A stretch of DNA of 64,000 nucleotides from Planctellipticum variicoloris (GCF_030622045.1 NZ_CP130886.1:4720001-4784000), one strand, 5' to 3'. Shown: positions 1-9,355, numbered from the stretch's first letter. Notes: generated from the sequence alone by a model not told the origin. Translations and numbers: made by a program.

Positions 1-404
1 AAGGCAAGATCGGCGCCATCGAAGCCGATTTCAACAACGTGACCGGAAACATTCCCTTCCGCGCCGACTTCTCCAACCCCGAGGGCCTGCTGCGCAATGG
101 CCAGACCGGCACCATTCTGATCCGCCGCCACATGAAGGACGTCTTCGTCATTCCTCAGCGGGCCACCTTCGAGATTCTCGATAAACGCTACGTTTACGTC
201 GTCGACGACGATCACGTCGTGCACCAGCGCGACATCACGACTCAGAGCGAGCAGGACGACATCTTCATCATCGAAGACGGCCTGCACGAGAACGACAAAA
301 TCATCTTCGAAGGCATTCGCCAGGTTCGCGACGGCGAAAAGATCGAATACGAATTCCTCGCCCCCGAAGACATCCTCGGCAACCAGAAGCATCACGCGGA
401 ATAG
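1..404 (+). CDS. RND efflux periplasmic adaptor subunit, C-terminal part (5' truncated by window edge)
   Basis: The frame is open from the left edge (first full codon at 3) and ends at 404, giving about 134 residues. These read as the end of an HlyD/AcrA-type membrane fusion protein: a beta-barrel stretch (FSNPEGLLRNGQTGTILI) followed by the membrane-proximal domain (VFVIPQRATFEILDKRYVYV). That GxTG-x-V/I and VPxxAv pattern is typical of AcrA/MexA adaptors, which link an inner-membrane RND pump to an outer-membrane channel. The tail is acidic (LAPEDILG). An AcrB-like permease follows on the same strand at 861, and a TolC-like lipoprotein follows at 5791, so this is the adaptor of a tripartite pump. 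The 456-bp gap to the permease holds a decayed copy of this gene's own 3' end. The N-terminal part cannot be judged here. Confidence 0.9.
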   Translation, partial: GKIGAIEADFNNVTGNIPFRADFSNPEGLLRNGQTGTILIRRHMKDVFVIPQRATFEILDKRYVYVVDDDHVVHQRDITTQSEQDDIFIIEDGLHENDKIIFEGIRQVRDGEKIEYEFLAPEDILGNQKHHAE

Positions 405-572
405 GCGACCCGCAAACATGGCCCCAAGGATTCTGCAGCCGCCGGCGTCGGCGATCCCCATCTCGCTGCAGAATCCTGCTCCCGGACGGACTGGCGATCA
501 CGATCCTGCCGTTTTCTCCCCCGCCGTCGCAACGCCGGACGTCGTCGTCCCCGACGCGGTTCCTACCCTGCG

Positions 573-850
573 CCCGGCGCGGAATGTCTTTGTCCCCCCC
601 GGCGGGCGCCTTCGAGCGTCCCGGCAGACGCAGCGTTTCCGCCATCGACCAATCCCCCGACTTGCACCAGCGCAATATCTCCCGTCCAGAGTAAACTGGA
701 CGGTGTTTTGATCTTCGAATTCGGCCTTCAACAGGACGACGGACTTTTCTGCGAAGGATCCCGCCAGGGTCGCGACGGCGACCAGACCGCCGACGACGTT
801 CCCTCCCCGCAGAGATCCCCGGCAACCTGATGCGTTCCGCGAAATAGGCA
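573..850 (+). pseudogene. decayed tandem duplicate of the 3' end of the RND adaptor gene
   Basis: The spacer between adaptor and permease is alignable by eye with the adaptor's last ~90 codons. 'GTCTTTGTC' and 'CGCCTTCGAG' near 590-616 match 'GTCTTCGTC' and 'CACCTTCGAG' near 141-173. 'TTGCACCAGCGCAATATC' near 661-678 matches 'GTGCACCAGCGCGACATC' near 219-236. 'GAAGGATCCCGCCAGG' near 755 matches 'GAAGGCATTCGCCAGG' near 309. 'GCGAAATAGGC' near 838 matches the true stop 'GCGGAATAGGC' near 396. The copy has frameshifts and an in-frame stop, so it is not translated as a domain. It looks like an old duplication or a gene-loss scar inside the operon. Confidence 0.7.
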
Positions 851-860
851 GCCCTCAGAA

Positions 861-3800
861 ATGTTCTCAAAGTTCCTGCATCGGCCCGCTCTGGCAATCG
901 TCATCTCCCTGTTGATCCTGCTCATGGGCGGACTGGCGATTTTCGCTCTGCCGATTTCTCAGTTCCCTGACGTCGCCCCCCCGAGCGTCGTCGTCGCGGT
1001 CTCCTTCCCCGGCTCCAGCGCCAAAATCCTCGTCGATTCGACGCTCGTGATCCTCGAACGCGCCATCAACGGCGTTCCGGACATGCGCTACATGACCTCC
1101 GCCGCCACCAGCGCCGGCGAAGCCACCATCATGATCACCTTCGAACCGGGCACCGATCCGAACGTCGCGGTCCTGAACGTCAACAACCGCATCCAGATGG
1201 TCAAGAACCAGCTCCCTCCGATCGTCGAGCGCGAGGGCATCATCGTCATGCAGAACATGACCAGCATGCTCATGTACGTGAACGTCTTCAGCCGAGACCC
1301 GAATATCGATCAGAACTTTCTTTACAACTACGTCAGCGCCAACCTCCTCCCCGAAATCCAGCGGACCCGCGGCGTCGGCCGGGCCCAGATCCTCGGCAAC
1401 CGCGCCTACGCCATGCGCGTCGAACTCAACCTCGAACGCATGCGCGCCTATTCCATCTCCTCCGCCGACATCATGGAGGCGATCAAAGAGCAGAGCATGA
1501 TCGGTTCCCCCGGCCGCCTCGGCCAGGCGACCGGAACCACCTCCCAGACGATCGAGTACGTCCTCACCTGGATCGGACGCTACGACAAGCCGGAGCAATA
1601 CGCGAACATTATCTTGAGGTCCAACCCGAACGGCGAGATCCTCCGGATCAAAGACGTCGCGAAAGTCACCCTCGGCTCCGCATTCTACGACCTCTATTCG
1701 GACATCGACGGCCTCCCTTCCGCCTCCATCGTGCTCAAGCAGATCCCCGGCTCCAACGCCGCAGACGTCATTAAGGAAGTCAAAGAGAAGCTCAAGGTCT
1801 TCAAAGAAGAAACCTTTCCGCCCGGCATGGACTATGCCATCAGCTACGACGTCTCCAACTTTCTCGACGCCTCGATCGAAAAGGTGCTGCACACGCTGTT
1901 TGAGGCGTTCATTCTCGTCTCCCTCGTCGTCTTCCTGTTCCTGGGAGACTTTCGAAGCACGCTCATCCCCACCCTCGCGGTTCCGGTCTCGCTGATCGGA
2001 ACCTTTTTCTTCATGAGCATGTTCGGCATGTCGGTCAATCTGATCACGCTTTTCGCGCTCGTGCTGGCGATCGGCGTCGTCGTCGACGACGCCATCGTCG
2101 TCGTCGAGGCGGTGCATGCCAAAATGCACGAGAAACACCTCTCCCCCTACGCCGCAACTAAAGAAGTCGTCGGCGAAATCAGCGGCGCCATCATCGCCAT
2201 CACCCTGGTGATGACCTCCGTGTTCATTCCCGTCACCTTCGTGCCCGGCGCAGTCGGCGTCTTCTATCGCGAATTCGCACTCACGATGGCCATGTCCATC
2301 GTCCTCTCCGGCGTCGTCGCCCTGACCCTCACCCCCGTCCTCTGCGCCATGATTCTGAAACCCCACACAAAACACGAACAGCAGCGCGGCCTGATCGGCT
2401 TCGTCAACCGCTGCATCAAGCGCCTCGCAGGCCGCGGCGCCAACGCCGTGCGCGGCGTGCTGGCCCTCCTCCTCGGCCTGGCGGCCGGGTACGGCGTCTA
2501 CGAGCTCCTGCACATCGAACTCGTCCACGAAGTGGTGTCGGAACAGATCGAATTGACCGATACGACGACCGCCGTGATCGGCGGCGTCATGGCCGTGCTG
2601 TTCGCACTCACCTTCCGCTCGATGTTCTCGGGCAGCGAACCGGGCGAAGTCAAAAAACGCGGGCCGATCGGCATGTTCCTGCGCGTCTTCGACCGGGCCG
2701 TGGAATGGGTCACGGGCGGCTTCGTCGCCATCGTCAGCCGGATCGTCACCCGACGCCTGCTGACCATGCTCGTCATCGGAGCGTTCAGCTACGGCATCCT
2801 GCTGGTCAACCAGGTCCTCCCCGCCGGCTTCATTCCGCTCGAAGACCAGGGGGTCATCTACGGGATCATTCAGACCCCTCCGGGATCGACGCTCGAATAC
2901 ACCAACTCCAAGTCCCACGAGCTGCAGGCGATCTGCAAAGAGTTCGACGAAATCACGTCGGTCACCTCGCTGGCCGGCTACGAAATTCTGACGGAAGGCC
3001 GGGGTTCGAACGCCGGAACCTGCCTGATCAACCTGAAGCCCTGGGCCGAGCGCGAGCTGACGTCGAAAGAGATCATCGAGCGGCTGGAGAAAAAAGGACG
3101 CGAAATCTCCAACGTGAAGCTCGAGTTCTTTGAGCCTCCCGCCGTCCCCGGTTTCGGCGCCGCCGGCGGCTTCTCCCTCTGCCTGCTCGACAAGACGAAC
3201 AGCGGCGACTACGACGCCTTCGGAAAGGTCACCCAGGATTTCCTGGCAACCCTGGAGAAACGTAAAGAGCTGAAGGGCATTTTCACCTTCTTCGCCAACA
3301 ACTATCCGCAGTACGAAATCATCATCGACAACGACGTGGCCATGCAGAAAGGGGTGTCGATCGCCGACGCAATGGACAACCTCTCGATCGTGGTGGGCAG
3401 CACCTGGGAGCAGGGCTTTATTCGCTTCGGTCAATTCTACAAAGTCTACGTCCAGGCCTCCCCCGAGTTCCGACGGTACCCCTCGGATCTGGAGAACATG
3501 TTCGTCAAGAACCACGAAGGAGAAATGGTCCCCTACTCCGCGTTCATGAAAATCGAGAAGCGGCAGGGCATGAACGAAATCAACCGCTACAACCTGTATA
3601 CGACCGCGATCATTCAGGGGGCTCCGGCCCCGGGCTACAGCAGCGGCCAGGCCATCGCGGCGATTCAGGAAATCGCCAAAGAAACGCTCCCCTACGGCTA
3701 CGGCATCGGCTGGCAGGGCCTCTCCTACGACGAGGCCAACAAGGGGAACATGGCCATCTACATCTTCCTGATCGTCATCGTCTTCGTCTATCTCGTTCTG

Positions 3801-4316
3801 ACCGGACAATATGAAAGCTTCCTGCTCCCCCTGGCGGTGATCATTTCGCTGCCGGTCGGTCTGTTCGGCTCGTTCCTGATGCTCAAGGGAATGGGACTGG
3901 CCAACGACGTCTACTGTCAGATCGGCCTCGTCATGCTGGTCGGCCTGCTGGGCAAGAACGCCATTCTGATCATCGAATTCGCCGTCCAGCGCCGCCACGA
4001 GGGCCTCAGCATCAAGGACGCAGCCATCGAAGGGGGAAAACTCCGATTCCGGCCGATCGTCATGACCTCCTTCGCCTTCATCGCCGGTCTGATTCCGCTG
4101 GTCCGCGCAACCGGTCCCGGCGCCATCGGCAACCGCACGATCGGCACGACCGCCGTCGGCGGTATGCTGATGGGAACATTGATCGGAGTCCTCGTAATTC
4201 CCGGCCTGTACTACCTGTTCGCCAAGATGTCCGACGGTCGCAAACTGATCCAGGACGAACATGATGCGCCGGTCACCGAAATCTTTGAGCGCCACGAGCC
4301 CGCTGAGCATTCCTGA
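861..4316 (+). CDS. RND efflux transporter permease (HAE1/AcrB-like) with an enlarged central linker
   Basis: This 1151-residue inner-membrane proton antiporter pumps hydrophobic compounds and antibiotics out of the cell with the adaptor upstream and the TolC-like protein downstream. It starts MFSKFLHRPALAIVISLLIL (TM1), followed by the porter region (PPSVVVAVSFPGSSAKILVD). TM4 carries the proton-relay aspartates in 'LAIGVVVDDAIVVVEAV' near residue 410, and the second half ends with the TM10-12 block (LVGLLGKNAILIIEFA). AcrB is about 1049 residues. The excess lies between TM6 (ends near 500) and TM7 (starts near 632), where the linker is about 130 residues instead of about 40. It holds two extra hydrophobic stretches near 532-552 and 571-591. 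The ATG at 861 is the only sensible start; its Shine-Dalgarno is weak. Family assignment is secure, substrate unknown. Confidence 0.96.
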   Translation: MFSKFLHRPALAIVISLLILLMGGLAIFALPISQFPDVAPPSVVVAVSFPGSSAKILVDSTLVILERAINGVPDMRYMTSAATSAGEATIMITFEPGTDPNVAVLNVNNRIQMVKNQLPPIVEREGIIVMQNMTSMLMYVNVFSRDPNIDQNFLYNYVSANLLPEIQRTRGVGRAQILGNRAYAMRVELNLERMRAYSISSADIMEAIKEQSMIGSPGRLGQATGTTSQTIEYVLTWIGRYDKPEQYANIILRSNPNGEILRIKDVAKVTLGSAFYDLYSDIDGLPSASIVLKQIPGSNAADVIKEVKEKLKVFKEETFPPGMDYAISYDVSNFLDASIEKVLHTLFEAFILVSLVVFLFLGDFRSTLIPTLAVPVSLIGTFFFMSMFGMSVNLITLFALVLAIGVVVDDAIVVVEAVHAKMHEKHLSPYAATKEVVGEISGAIIAITLVMTSVFIPVTFVPGAVGVFYREFALTMAMSIVLSGVVALTLTPVLCAMILKPHTKHEQQRGLIGFVNRCIKRLAGRGANAVRGVLALLLGLAAGYGVYELLHIELVHEVVSEQIELTDTTTAVIGGVMAVLFALTFRSMFSGSEPGEVKKRGPIGMFLRVFDRAVEWVTGGFVAIVSRIVTRRLLTMLVIGAFSYGILLVNQVLPAGFIPLEDQGVIYGIIQTPPGSTLEYTNSKSHELQAICKEFDEITSVTSLAGYEILTEGRGSNAGTCLINLKPWAERELTSKEIIERLEKKGREISNVKLEFFEPPAVPGFGAAGGFSLCLLDKTNSGDYDAFGKVTQDFLATLEKRKELKGIFTFFANNYPQYEIIIDNDVAMQKGVSIADAMDNLSIVVGSTWEQGFIRFGQFYKVYVQASPEFRRYPSDLENMFVKNHEGEMVPYSAFMKIEKRQGMNEINRYNLYTTAIIQGAPAPGYSSGQAIAAIQEIAKETLPYGYGIGWQGLSYDEANKGNMAIYIFLIVIVFVYLVLTGQYESFLLPLAVIISLPVGLFGSFLMLKGMGLANDVYCQIGLVMLVGLLGKNAILIIEFAVQRRHEGLSIKDAAIEGGKLRFRPIVMTSFAFIAGLIPLVRATGPGAIGNRTIGTTAVGGMLMGTLIGVLVIPGLYYLFAKMSDGRKLIQDEHDAPVTEIFERHEPAEHS

Positions 4317-5790
4317 TCTCGCGAGCCGGGAGGATCGGTTGACGTTGCCGGGCGATCGCCCCGTGACCCGCCGGCGTGAAAGCAGACGGTTTTCGGAACC
4401 CGATCTCTTCCTCCGCCTCGCAGCCGCCTGACGTCTGCCGGGCGGCGGCGAAGACCGAGGGGATCGGATCTCGAACGCCTCGGCTTGGCCGCATCGGACT
4501 CCTCCAAGTGAGCCGAACGGCGAACGCCTGCGGAATCGGCAACCGGCGTCCGAGCTGGCCGCAGGGTGAGCCGTCCGTTGGAACCTTTCGCCGGGAAACC
4601 CCATTGACGATGCGGGCGGCCTGACTCAGGGATCTCTCGTTTGGGTGAGGCAGACATTCCAGTCTGTCTCCGATTCTTCAGCCGGCTGCTGCGGAGTGAT
4701 TTCCAATGGCCCCGCGGATGATAGATCCCGCGGCGCAACCCCTATGGCATCCCCGCGGCCATACTCCCGCTCGCGGTCGCCCCCCATTTCTCGCCCACGG
4801 GCAAGGGCTGACAAGCCCGATCTCGTCAGGTCACGACCAGCCCTGCAGGCTGACGCTCAAGGAGCTGTCGAAGTTCGGTGGTGAGAAAACGGGCACTGTG
4901 GAGGCCGTAAGGATTTGTTCCGCCCCTTGATCCCCACAGAGGAGACGGAAGGAAGTTGCTCCGCTGCCGCGGGGGCGTTCGTCAGGGAAACGCGGGCTCC
5001 GCGCAGGACGGGTGGCTGGGGTCGGGCGTCTGCGACCGCCCCAGCGAATGCAGACTGGCTTCAACCCCGGGGGGGCTCGCCGACAACTCATTTTTTCCCA
5101 AACACAGAACCGGCGTGTTCCTCAGGAGCCACGACCGAAACAGAGTCCGTCCCAAGACGGACGGAGTGCAACCCCTGGGACAAAACACTCGCCGTGAGTC
5201 AGCTCGAGGCGGGGCCGGCTTGCAGTCCGATTCATCGCCCTCCCGGAGACCAACCGCGACGGCAGAACGAAAGCAAGAAGAGCAACTGACGTGTCCGCAT
5301 CTCCACATCCTCCAGCTCATCGGCCCGCGATTCCGTCGCCGTCAGAGCGGTTCCTCCCAGCCCTTCGAGAAGCATTCTGCAGCAACGTCCGAATCCTTTC
5401 GAAACCGGATATGAATGCCCGTACAGAGCTTTTTCCCGAAGTGAGGGACCCTGAAGGGGTTGTAATGAAATTCTCCCACGGTCCCACAACGGGGCATTTT
5501 CCAGCAGTCCGAGGCCCTTTCTGCGGGAAAAATAGGCCAGATAGCGGCGACCGCGTGTAGCGGGCGACGTTTTTCTGCGGACTGGTTCGATTGTTCTGCC
5601 GATGAGGACTGAGCCGACTCCGACTCCGCCCATCCGCACGCAGCCCCATCCCGATCGACCGCAGGGTCGAGACATCGGGATTCCGCCAGCGCCGATGCCG
5701 CGTTAACGGAGCGCCGGCTCTCCGCAAATGGAGTGCGGGGAAGGGAAGTCTTCCGCCTTACGCTGAATGGCGACAGTCGAAGGTTGGTCA
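4317..5790 (+). other. long spacer without a convincing gene
   Basis: About 1.47 kb separate the permease from the outer-membrane component. Open frames exist on both strands, but they are short, mutually overlapping, rich in Arg/Pro/Ser and show no domain, signal peptide or ribosome binding site that I recognise. The spacer could be decayed coding sequence, like the adaptor remnant upstream. I found no clear terminator and no match to the REP family seen elsewhere in the window. Confidence 0.5.
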
Positions 5791-7419
5791 ATGCGACAGC
5801 AAAATCCCTCCGCGCGGTCCTTGCGCGCCCGTCCCCCGCAGCGACTCGCAGCCGGCATGCTGGCCGGCATCGTGCTGCTGGCTCTGTCCGGATGCCGCAC
5901 TCCCCAGCTTTACGGACCCGAACCGGGTCCCGTTCTGCCGGAGAACTTCAACGGGGCGACCAGCGCCGAGAACTCGGCCCACATCGGCCTCGCCGAGTTC
6001 TTCAACGAACCGGTCCTGACGCAACTGATCTCGGAAGGCCTGGCGCAGAACCAGGAGTTGAAGATCCGGAATCAGGAAGTCGAGATCGCCAGCAACGAAA
6101 TCATGGCCCGTCGCGGTGCCTACCTCCCCTTCGTCACCGCCGGCGCCGGGGGCGGGTTCATGAAAGGGAGTCGCTACACTCCGCTGGGAGCCGCGGAGGA
6201 CCAGCTCACTTATCCGGGCGACAGGCATTTTCCCAGCCCGGTGCCGAATGTCGGACTTTCCGCCAATCTCAACTGGCAGGTCGATATCTGGCGGCAGTTG
6301 CGCAATGCCCGGGACGCGGCGATGCAGCGCTATTGCGAAGCCATCGAGGCGCGAAACTACTTCATCACCCGGCTGGTGGCGGAAACCGCCGAAAACTACT
6401 ACGAACTCGCCTCTCTCGATCAGCGCCTGATCTATCTGAATCAGACCATCGAGCTGCAGCAGAAAAGCCTCGAAGTCGCCAAATTTCAAAAGGAGGCGGC
6501 CCGCGGCACCGAGCTGGCTGTCGTGCGATTCCTGGCCGAAGTCCGCAAGAACGAAAGTCAGAGCCTGATCATCAAACAGAAGATGATCGAGGTTCAGAAC
6601 CGCATCAACTTCCTCGTCGGTCGCTATCCGCAGCCCGTCGAACGCGAGTCCTGGGATTTCATCAAGCTCGACTCGCGCATCCTGAACGTCGGCGTCCCCG
6701 CACAACTCCTCCAGAACCGACGCGACATCCTCGCCGCCGAACGCGAGCTGGCCGCCACAGGGCTCGACGTCCTCGTCGCCAAGGCGAATTTCTATCCCCG
6801 CCTCGACATCACGGCGGGCGTCGGCTTCGAGGCCTTCAATCCCAGATACCTGTTCGATCCGGGCTCATTCGTCGCCAATGCGGCGGGCGGGCTCGTCGCG
6901 CCGCTGATCAACAAGCAGGCCATTCGGGCCGAATACCTCAACGCGAACGCCCGGCAGTTGCAGGCCGTCTACAACTATCAACGCACCGTCCTCAACGCCT
7001 TCACCGAAGTCGCCAACAGCGTCTCCAAAGTTGAAAACTACCGCCAGAGCGTCGCCATCAAGGGCGAACAGGTCCAGGCCCTGGAACGATCCGTCACCGT
7101 CGCCACCGACCTGTTCCAGGGGGCTCAGCCCGAAGTCGAATACATGGACGTCCTGTTCGCCCAGCGCGACCTCCTGGATGCCAGAACCGTCCTGATCGAA
7201 ACCAAGCAGCAGCAGCTCTCCGCCATCGTCAACGCCTACCAGGCCCTCGGCGGCGGCTTGATGGCGAATTCCGAGGAGGAATTCGCCGGCTACTTCTCCG
7301 AGGACGTCATGACCGCCCCCGATCAGCAGCCCGTGCCGCCCGCTCCCGCGGAAGCTGCCGAGTTGCCCGTTCCAGGCGCGGACGTTCCGCCCCCGCCATC
7401 GGGCAAAGCCAAAATGTGA
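5791..7419 (+). CDS. outer-membrane efflux lipoprotein, TolC/NodT family
   Basis: The protein has 542 residues. It is the outer-membrane channel expected for the RND pump encoded upstream. From the ATG at 5791, which has GAAGG 7 nt upstream, it has a basic N-terminus, a hydrophobic core and a lipobox LSGC, so it should be lipid-anchored. The body shows two OEP repeats: the first with 'GLAQNQELKIRNQEVEIA' and 'LNWQVDIWRQLRNARDAA' (the LxWExDxW-type signature), the second with 'LLQNRRDILAAERELAAT', the RPD-like motif of NodT proteins. The C-terminus is Pro/Ala rich, beyond the usual end. An in-frame ATG at 5767 would add 8 residues but has no ribosome binding site. Being last and 1.47 kb away, it may have its own promoter. 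Confidence 0.93.
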   Translation: MRQQNPSARSLRARPPQRLAAGMLAGIVLLALSGCRTPQLYGPEPGPVLPENFNGATSAENSAHIGLAEFFNEPVLTQLISEGLAQNQELKIRNQEVEIASNEIMARRGAYLPFVTAGAGGGFMKGSRYTPLGAAEDQLTYPGDRHFPSPVPNVGLSANLNWQVDIWRQLRNARDAAMQRYCEAIEARNYFITRLVAETAENYYELASLDQRLIYLNQTIELQQKSLEVAKFQKEAARGTELAVVRFLAEVRKNESQSLIIKQKMIEVQNRINFLVGRYPQPVERESWDFIKLDSRILNVGVPAQLLQNRRDILAAERELAATGLDVLVAKANFYPRLDITAGVGFEAFNPRYLFDPGSFVANAAGGLVAPLINKQAIRAEYLNANARQLQAVYNYQRTVLNAFTEVANSVSKVENYRQSVAIKGEQVQALERSVTVATDLFQGAQPEVEYMDVLFAQRDLLDARTVLIETKQQQLSAIVNAYQALGGGLMANSEEEFAGYFSEDVMTAPDQQPVPPAPAEAAELPVPGADVPPPPSGKAKM

Positions 7420-7469
7420 GTAAACTCTGCCGGATTCCGTTTCGAGACCGCCGACGCCCGGGCGGCTCC

Positions 7470-7660
7470 TCGCCCCGGCAGAGGCGACGCTTCAAGGCCA
7501 CGGGTGCAGCGGCGGGCGGCAGAGTCACCGACGCAAAACCGGTGGATCCATCCGGAATCGAATTCGCGGGAGCCCCGCAGAGCCAGTCGAGACGAAACCG
7601 CGCGACCTCGCTCGCAGGTGTTCCGTTCCGCCGCTCCTTCGGGGCTGAAGACGCCGAATG
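7470..7660. repeat. decayed copy of the REP-type palindromic repeat
   Basis: The stretch 'GGCCACGGGTGCAGCGGCGG' near 7496, followed by 'ACCGACGCAAAACCGGTGG' near 7528, matches the fresher units at 15.3, 16.2, 23.6 and 24.6 kb (GCCACGGGTGGAGCGGCGGA ... ACCGACGCGCAACCCGTGG), with several mismatches. A 'TCCTTCGGGGCTGAAGAC' half-unit near 7638 matches the 'CCCTTCGGGGCTG' boundary of the same family. It fills the otherwise empty 374-bp gap between the efflux gene and the convergent dihydrouridine synthase gene. Confidence 0.6.
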
Positions 7661-7793
7661 ACCGACACGGCGTCCGCCGACAGCTCGGGCGCCGGAAAAG
7701 CTCCCGCGCCGCCGCACGCTTGATCCGCAGGAACTCCGACCAGCCCCGCCGGCGAGATGCGATCTGTCGACAAGCGAGGACGGCGCCCGGAAC

Positions 7794-8879
7794 CTACCAG
7801 CGCTCGACAGGTCCCGACGGCACCGGAATGTGCAGTTGCGGCAGTTCGCCCGAGCGGCTCCCCCGGCTGGGGCCGTGTTCGCGAATGGCCGCCAGGGCCT
7901 CTTCCACTTCCTCCCGCGTGGCCGCCGATTGAAACTGGTTCCGCAGCGGAGCCGAAACGAACATCGCCTTCAAGTACCAGTGGGCCATCTTGCGGAACAT
8001 GCTGATGGCCCGGTCTTCGCCCCGCAGCTCAGCCAGGTAGCCGAATTGCCGCAGCATGAGGTTCAGCCGGTCATCGAAGCTGCCCGCGGGAGAGACTTCG
8101 CCGGTCTGTTCCCATTCGACGAGCTGCCGGAAAATCCACGGATTCGCCAGCGCGCCCCGGCCGATCGCAATCCCCTGACACCCGGTCTCCTGGAACATCC
8201 GCCGGGCGTCCGCCATCGTCCGGACGTCGCCGTTGCCGATGATCGGGATCCTGTCGACCGCCTCGACCACCTGCCGGATGCCGGTCCGGTCGACGACGCC
8301 CCGGAAGCCCTGTTCGCGGGTGCGACCGTGAATCGTCACCGCCGCCACGCCCGCCTGTTCAAACTCGCGGGCAAAACCCGGCGCGGTGAGCTGGGTGCTG
8401 TCCCACCCCAGCCGCATTTTGACCGTCACCGGAACGCGGGAGGCCTCGACGACGCCGCGGACCATGCGAAGCGTAGCGTCGGCCTGGCACATCAGGCTCG
8501 CCCCGGCCCCGCCGCCGGTGATCCGGGCCACCGGACAACCCATGTTGATATCGATCGAATCGACCCCCCGCTCGCACAGCAGCCGGGCGCAGTCGGACAT
8601 GATCACCGGATCACCGCCAAAGATCTGCACCGCAAACGGCCGGTCTTCCGGGCAGGTTTCGATGAGCTGAAACGACTTGGCGCTGCCGTCGAGCAGCCCC
8701 CGCGCGCTCACCAGGTCGGTCGTCGCCAGGCCAACGCCCCCCAGCTCCCGGACAATCCGCCGAAACGGCAGATTGGTGAAACCGGCCAAGGGAGACAGAA
8801 CGTACCGGCTGGCCAGCGTCAGGCGGCCATACGCCAGGGGTGGGCTTTTCGCAAGTTGTTGCCAAAAATCGGGTTGCAT
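7794..8879 (-). CDS. dus: tRNA-dihydrouridine synthase (DusB-like)
   Basis: This flavoenzyme reduces specific uridines in tRNA D-loops to dihydrouridine with NAD(P)H. It has 361 residues. The N-terminus has 'LSPLAGFTNLPFRRIVRELG', the FMN-barrel start of the family. 'SIDINMGCPVARITGGGAG' carries the catalytic cysteine after the conserved asparagine (NxGCP). 'VTVKMRLGWD', 'VTIHGRTREQGFRG' and 'IIGNGDVRTMADA' are the phosphate and FMN binding strands, and 'IGRGALANPWIF' closes the barrel. A C-terminal helical RNA-binding domain follows. I use the ATG at 8879 because the upstream in-frame codons to 8948 look untranslated. It is convergent with the efflux operon and stands alone. DusB-like fits better than DusA or DusC, but which uridine is modified cannot be told. 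Confidence 0.95.
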   Translation of the reverse strand: MQPDFWQQLAKSPPLAYGRLTLASRYVLSPLAGFTNLPFRRIVRELGGVGLATTDLVSARGLLDGSAKSFQLIETCPEDRPFAVQIFGGDPVIMSDCARLLCERGVDSIDINMGCPVARITGGGAGASLMCQADATLRMVRGVVEASRVPVTVKMRLGWDSTQLTAPGFAREFEQAGVAAVTIHGRTREQGFRGVVDRTGIRQVVEAVDRIPIIGNGDVRTMADARRMFQETGCQGIAIGRGALANPWIFRQLVEWEQTGEVSPAGSFDDRLNLMLRQFGYLAELRGEDRAISMFRKMAHWYLKAMFVSAPLRNQFQSAATREEVEEALAAIREHGPSRGSRSGELPQLHIPVPSGPVERW

Positions 8880-8989
8880 CACGTCCACGGCCAAGGATCT
8901 CGTCGGGTTCGAGCCCCAAGTGTAGCGACGGAGATAGCCGAAGGCCACGCCCTTCGCGGACGCGCAGCGTCCTCCCCATTCTTCTCCTC

Positions 8990-9022
8990 ACTAACCACCA
9001 GCCACTATCCACCAGCCACTTT
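8990..9022. repeat. heptamer tandem repeat (AACCACC/AGCCACT type)
   Basis: Four degenerate 7-bp units (AACCACC, AGCCACT, ATCCACC, AGCCACT) lie in the spacer before the small basic gene. The same heptamer class recurs at 22120-22157. This is one of several short tandem heptamer families in this window. Confidence 0.6.
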
Positions 9023-9115
9023 TCCCCCTTCCCTTCCGCCCCCCCACCCCATCTGCTATCCTTCCCGGCTCGTTCGGACATCGGACTTCGCGGTTTTTCA
9101 GGGAATTCACCAATC

Positions 9116-9205
9116 ATGGCTGCCCGGCTCACCACCAAGCAGAAGCGGAACCGTCGCTGGAAGGTCAAGCGCCGTAAGATCCGCAAGCAGAAGTACGGCA
9201 TTTGA
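9116..9205 (+). CDS. 29-residue highly basic protein, possibly a small ribosomal (bS22/mS38-like, AURKAIP1/COX24-type) protein
   Basis: The ATG at 9116 opens a 29-codon frame ending TGA at 9205. The product begins MAARLTTKQKRN and ends RKIRKQKYGI; about 60% of its residues are Lys or Arg, with a single Trp. It has a plausible Shine-Dalgarno (CAGGGA, about 10 nt upstream), an upstream TATCCT -10-like box near 9057, and a clean 9-bp stem terminator 27 nt after the stop. A dedicated terminator argues for a real transcript. Bacterial proteins of the AURKAIP1/COX24 domain class (bS22 in actinobacteria) have this size and charge and sit in the ribosomal small subunit. I infer such a role by composition only; the exact family is unproven. 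Confidence 0.7.
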   Translation: MAARLTTKQKRNRRWKVKRRKIRKQKYGI

Positions 9206-9231
9206 TCGCCGTCCGCTGCAATGCACTCCTG

Positions 9232-9262
9232 AACCCCGGTTTGACCGGGGTTCTTGCGTTTT
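9232..9262 (+). terminator. intrinsic terminator after the small basic gene
   Basis: A perfect 9-bp stem (AACCCCGGT, loop TTG, ACCGGGGTT) is followed by CTTGCGTTTT. It lies 27 nt after the stop of the 29-residue gene and before the symporter pair. Confidence 0.8.
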
Positions 9263-9355
9263 CAGACGCCCCGGCGATGGTCCGCAGTTCCCGATTCGGG
9301 TACCCTGCCCCGATCAATTTCCACTGATCGGTCTGCACATCCGGGTCTCAACTCC

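Noticed and set aside
867-4604. 1245-residue open frame on the minus strand opposite the RND permease
   Set aside because: It is Asp/Glu/Gly/His-rich with no domain, and lies exactly antisense to a well-conserved pump gene. High-GC codon bias keeps the opposite frame open.
4317-5790. Several 60-150-residue frames in the spacer before the TolC-like gene
   Set aside because: They overlap each other on both strands, are Arg/Ser/Pro-rich and carry no signal, domain or start context.
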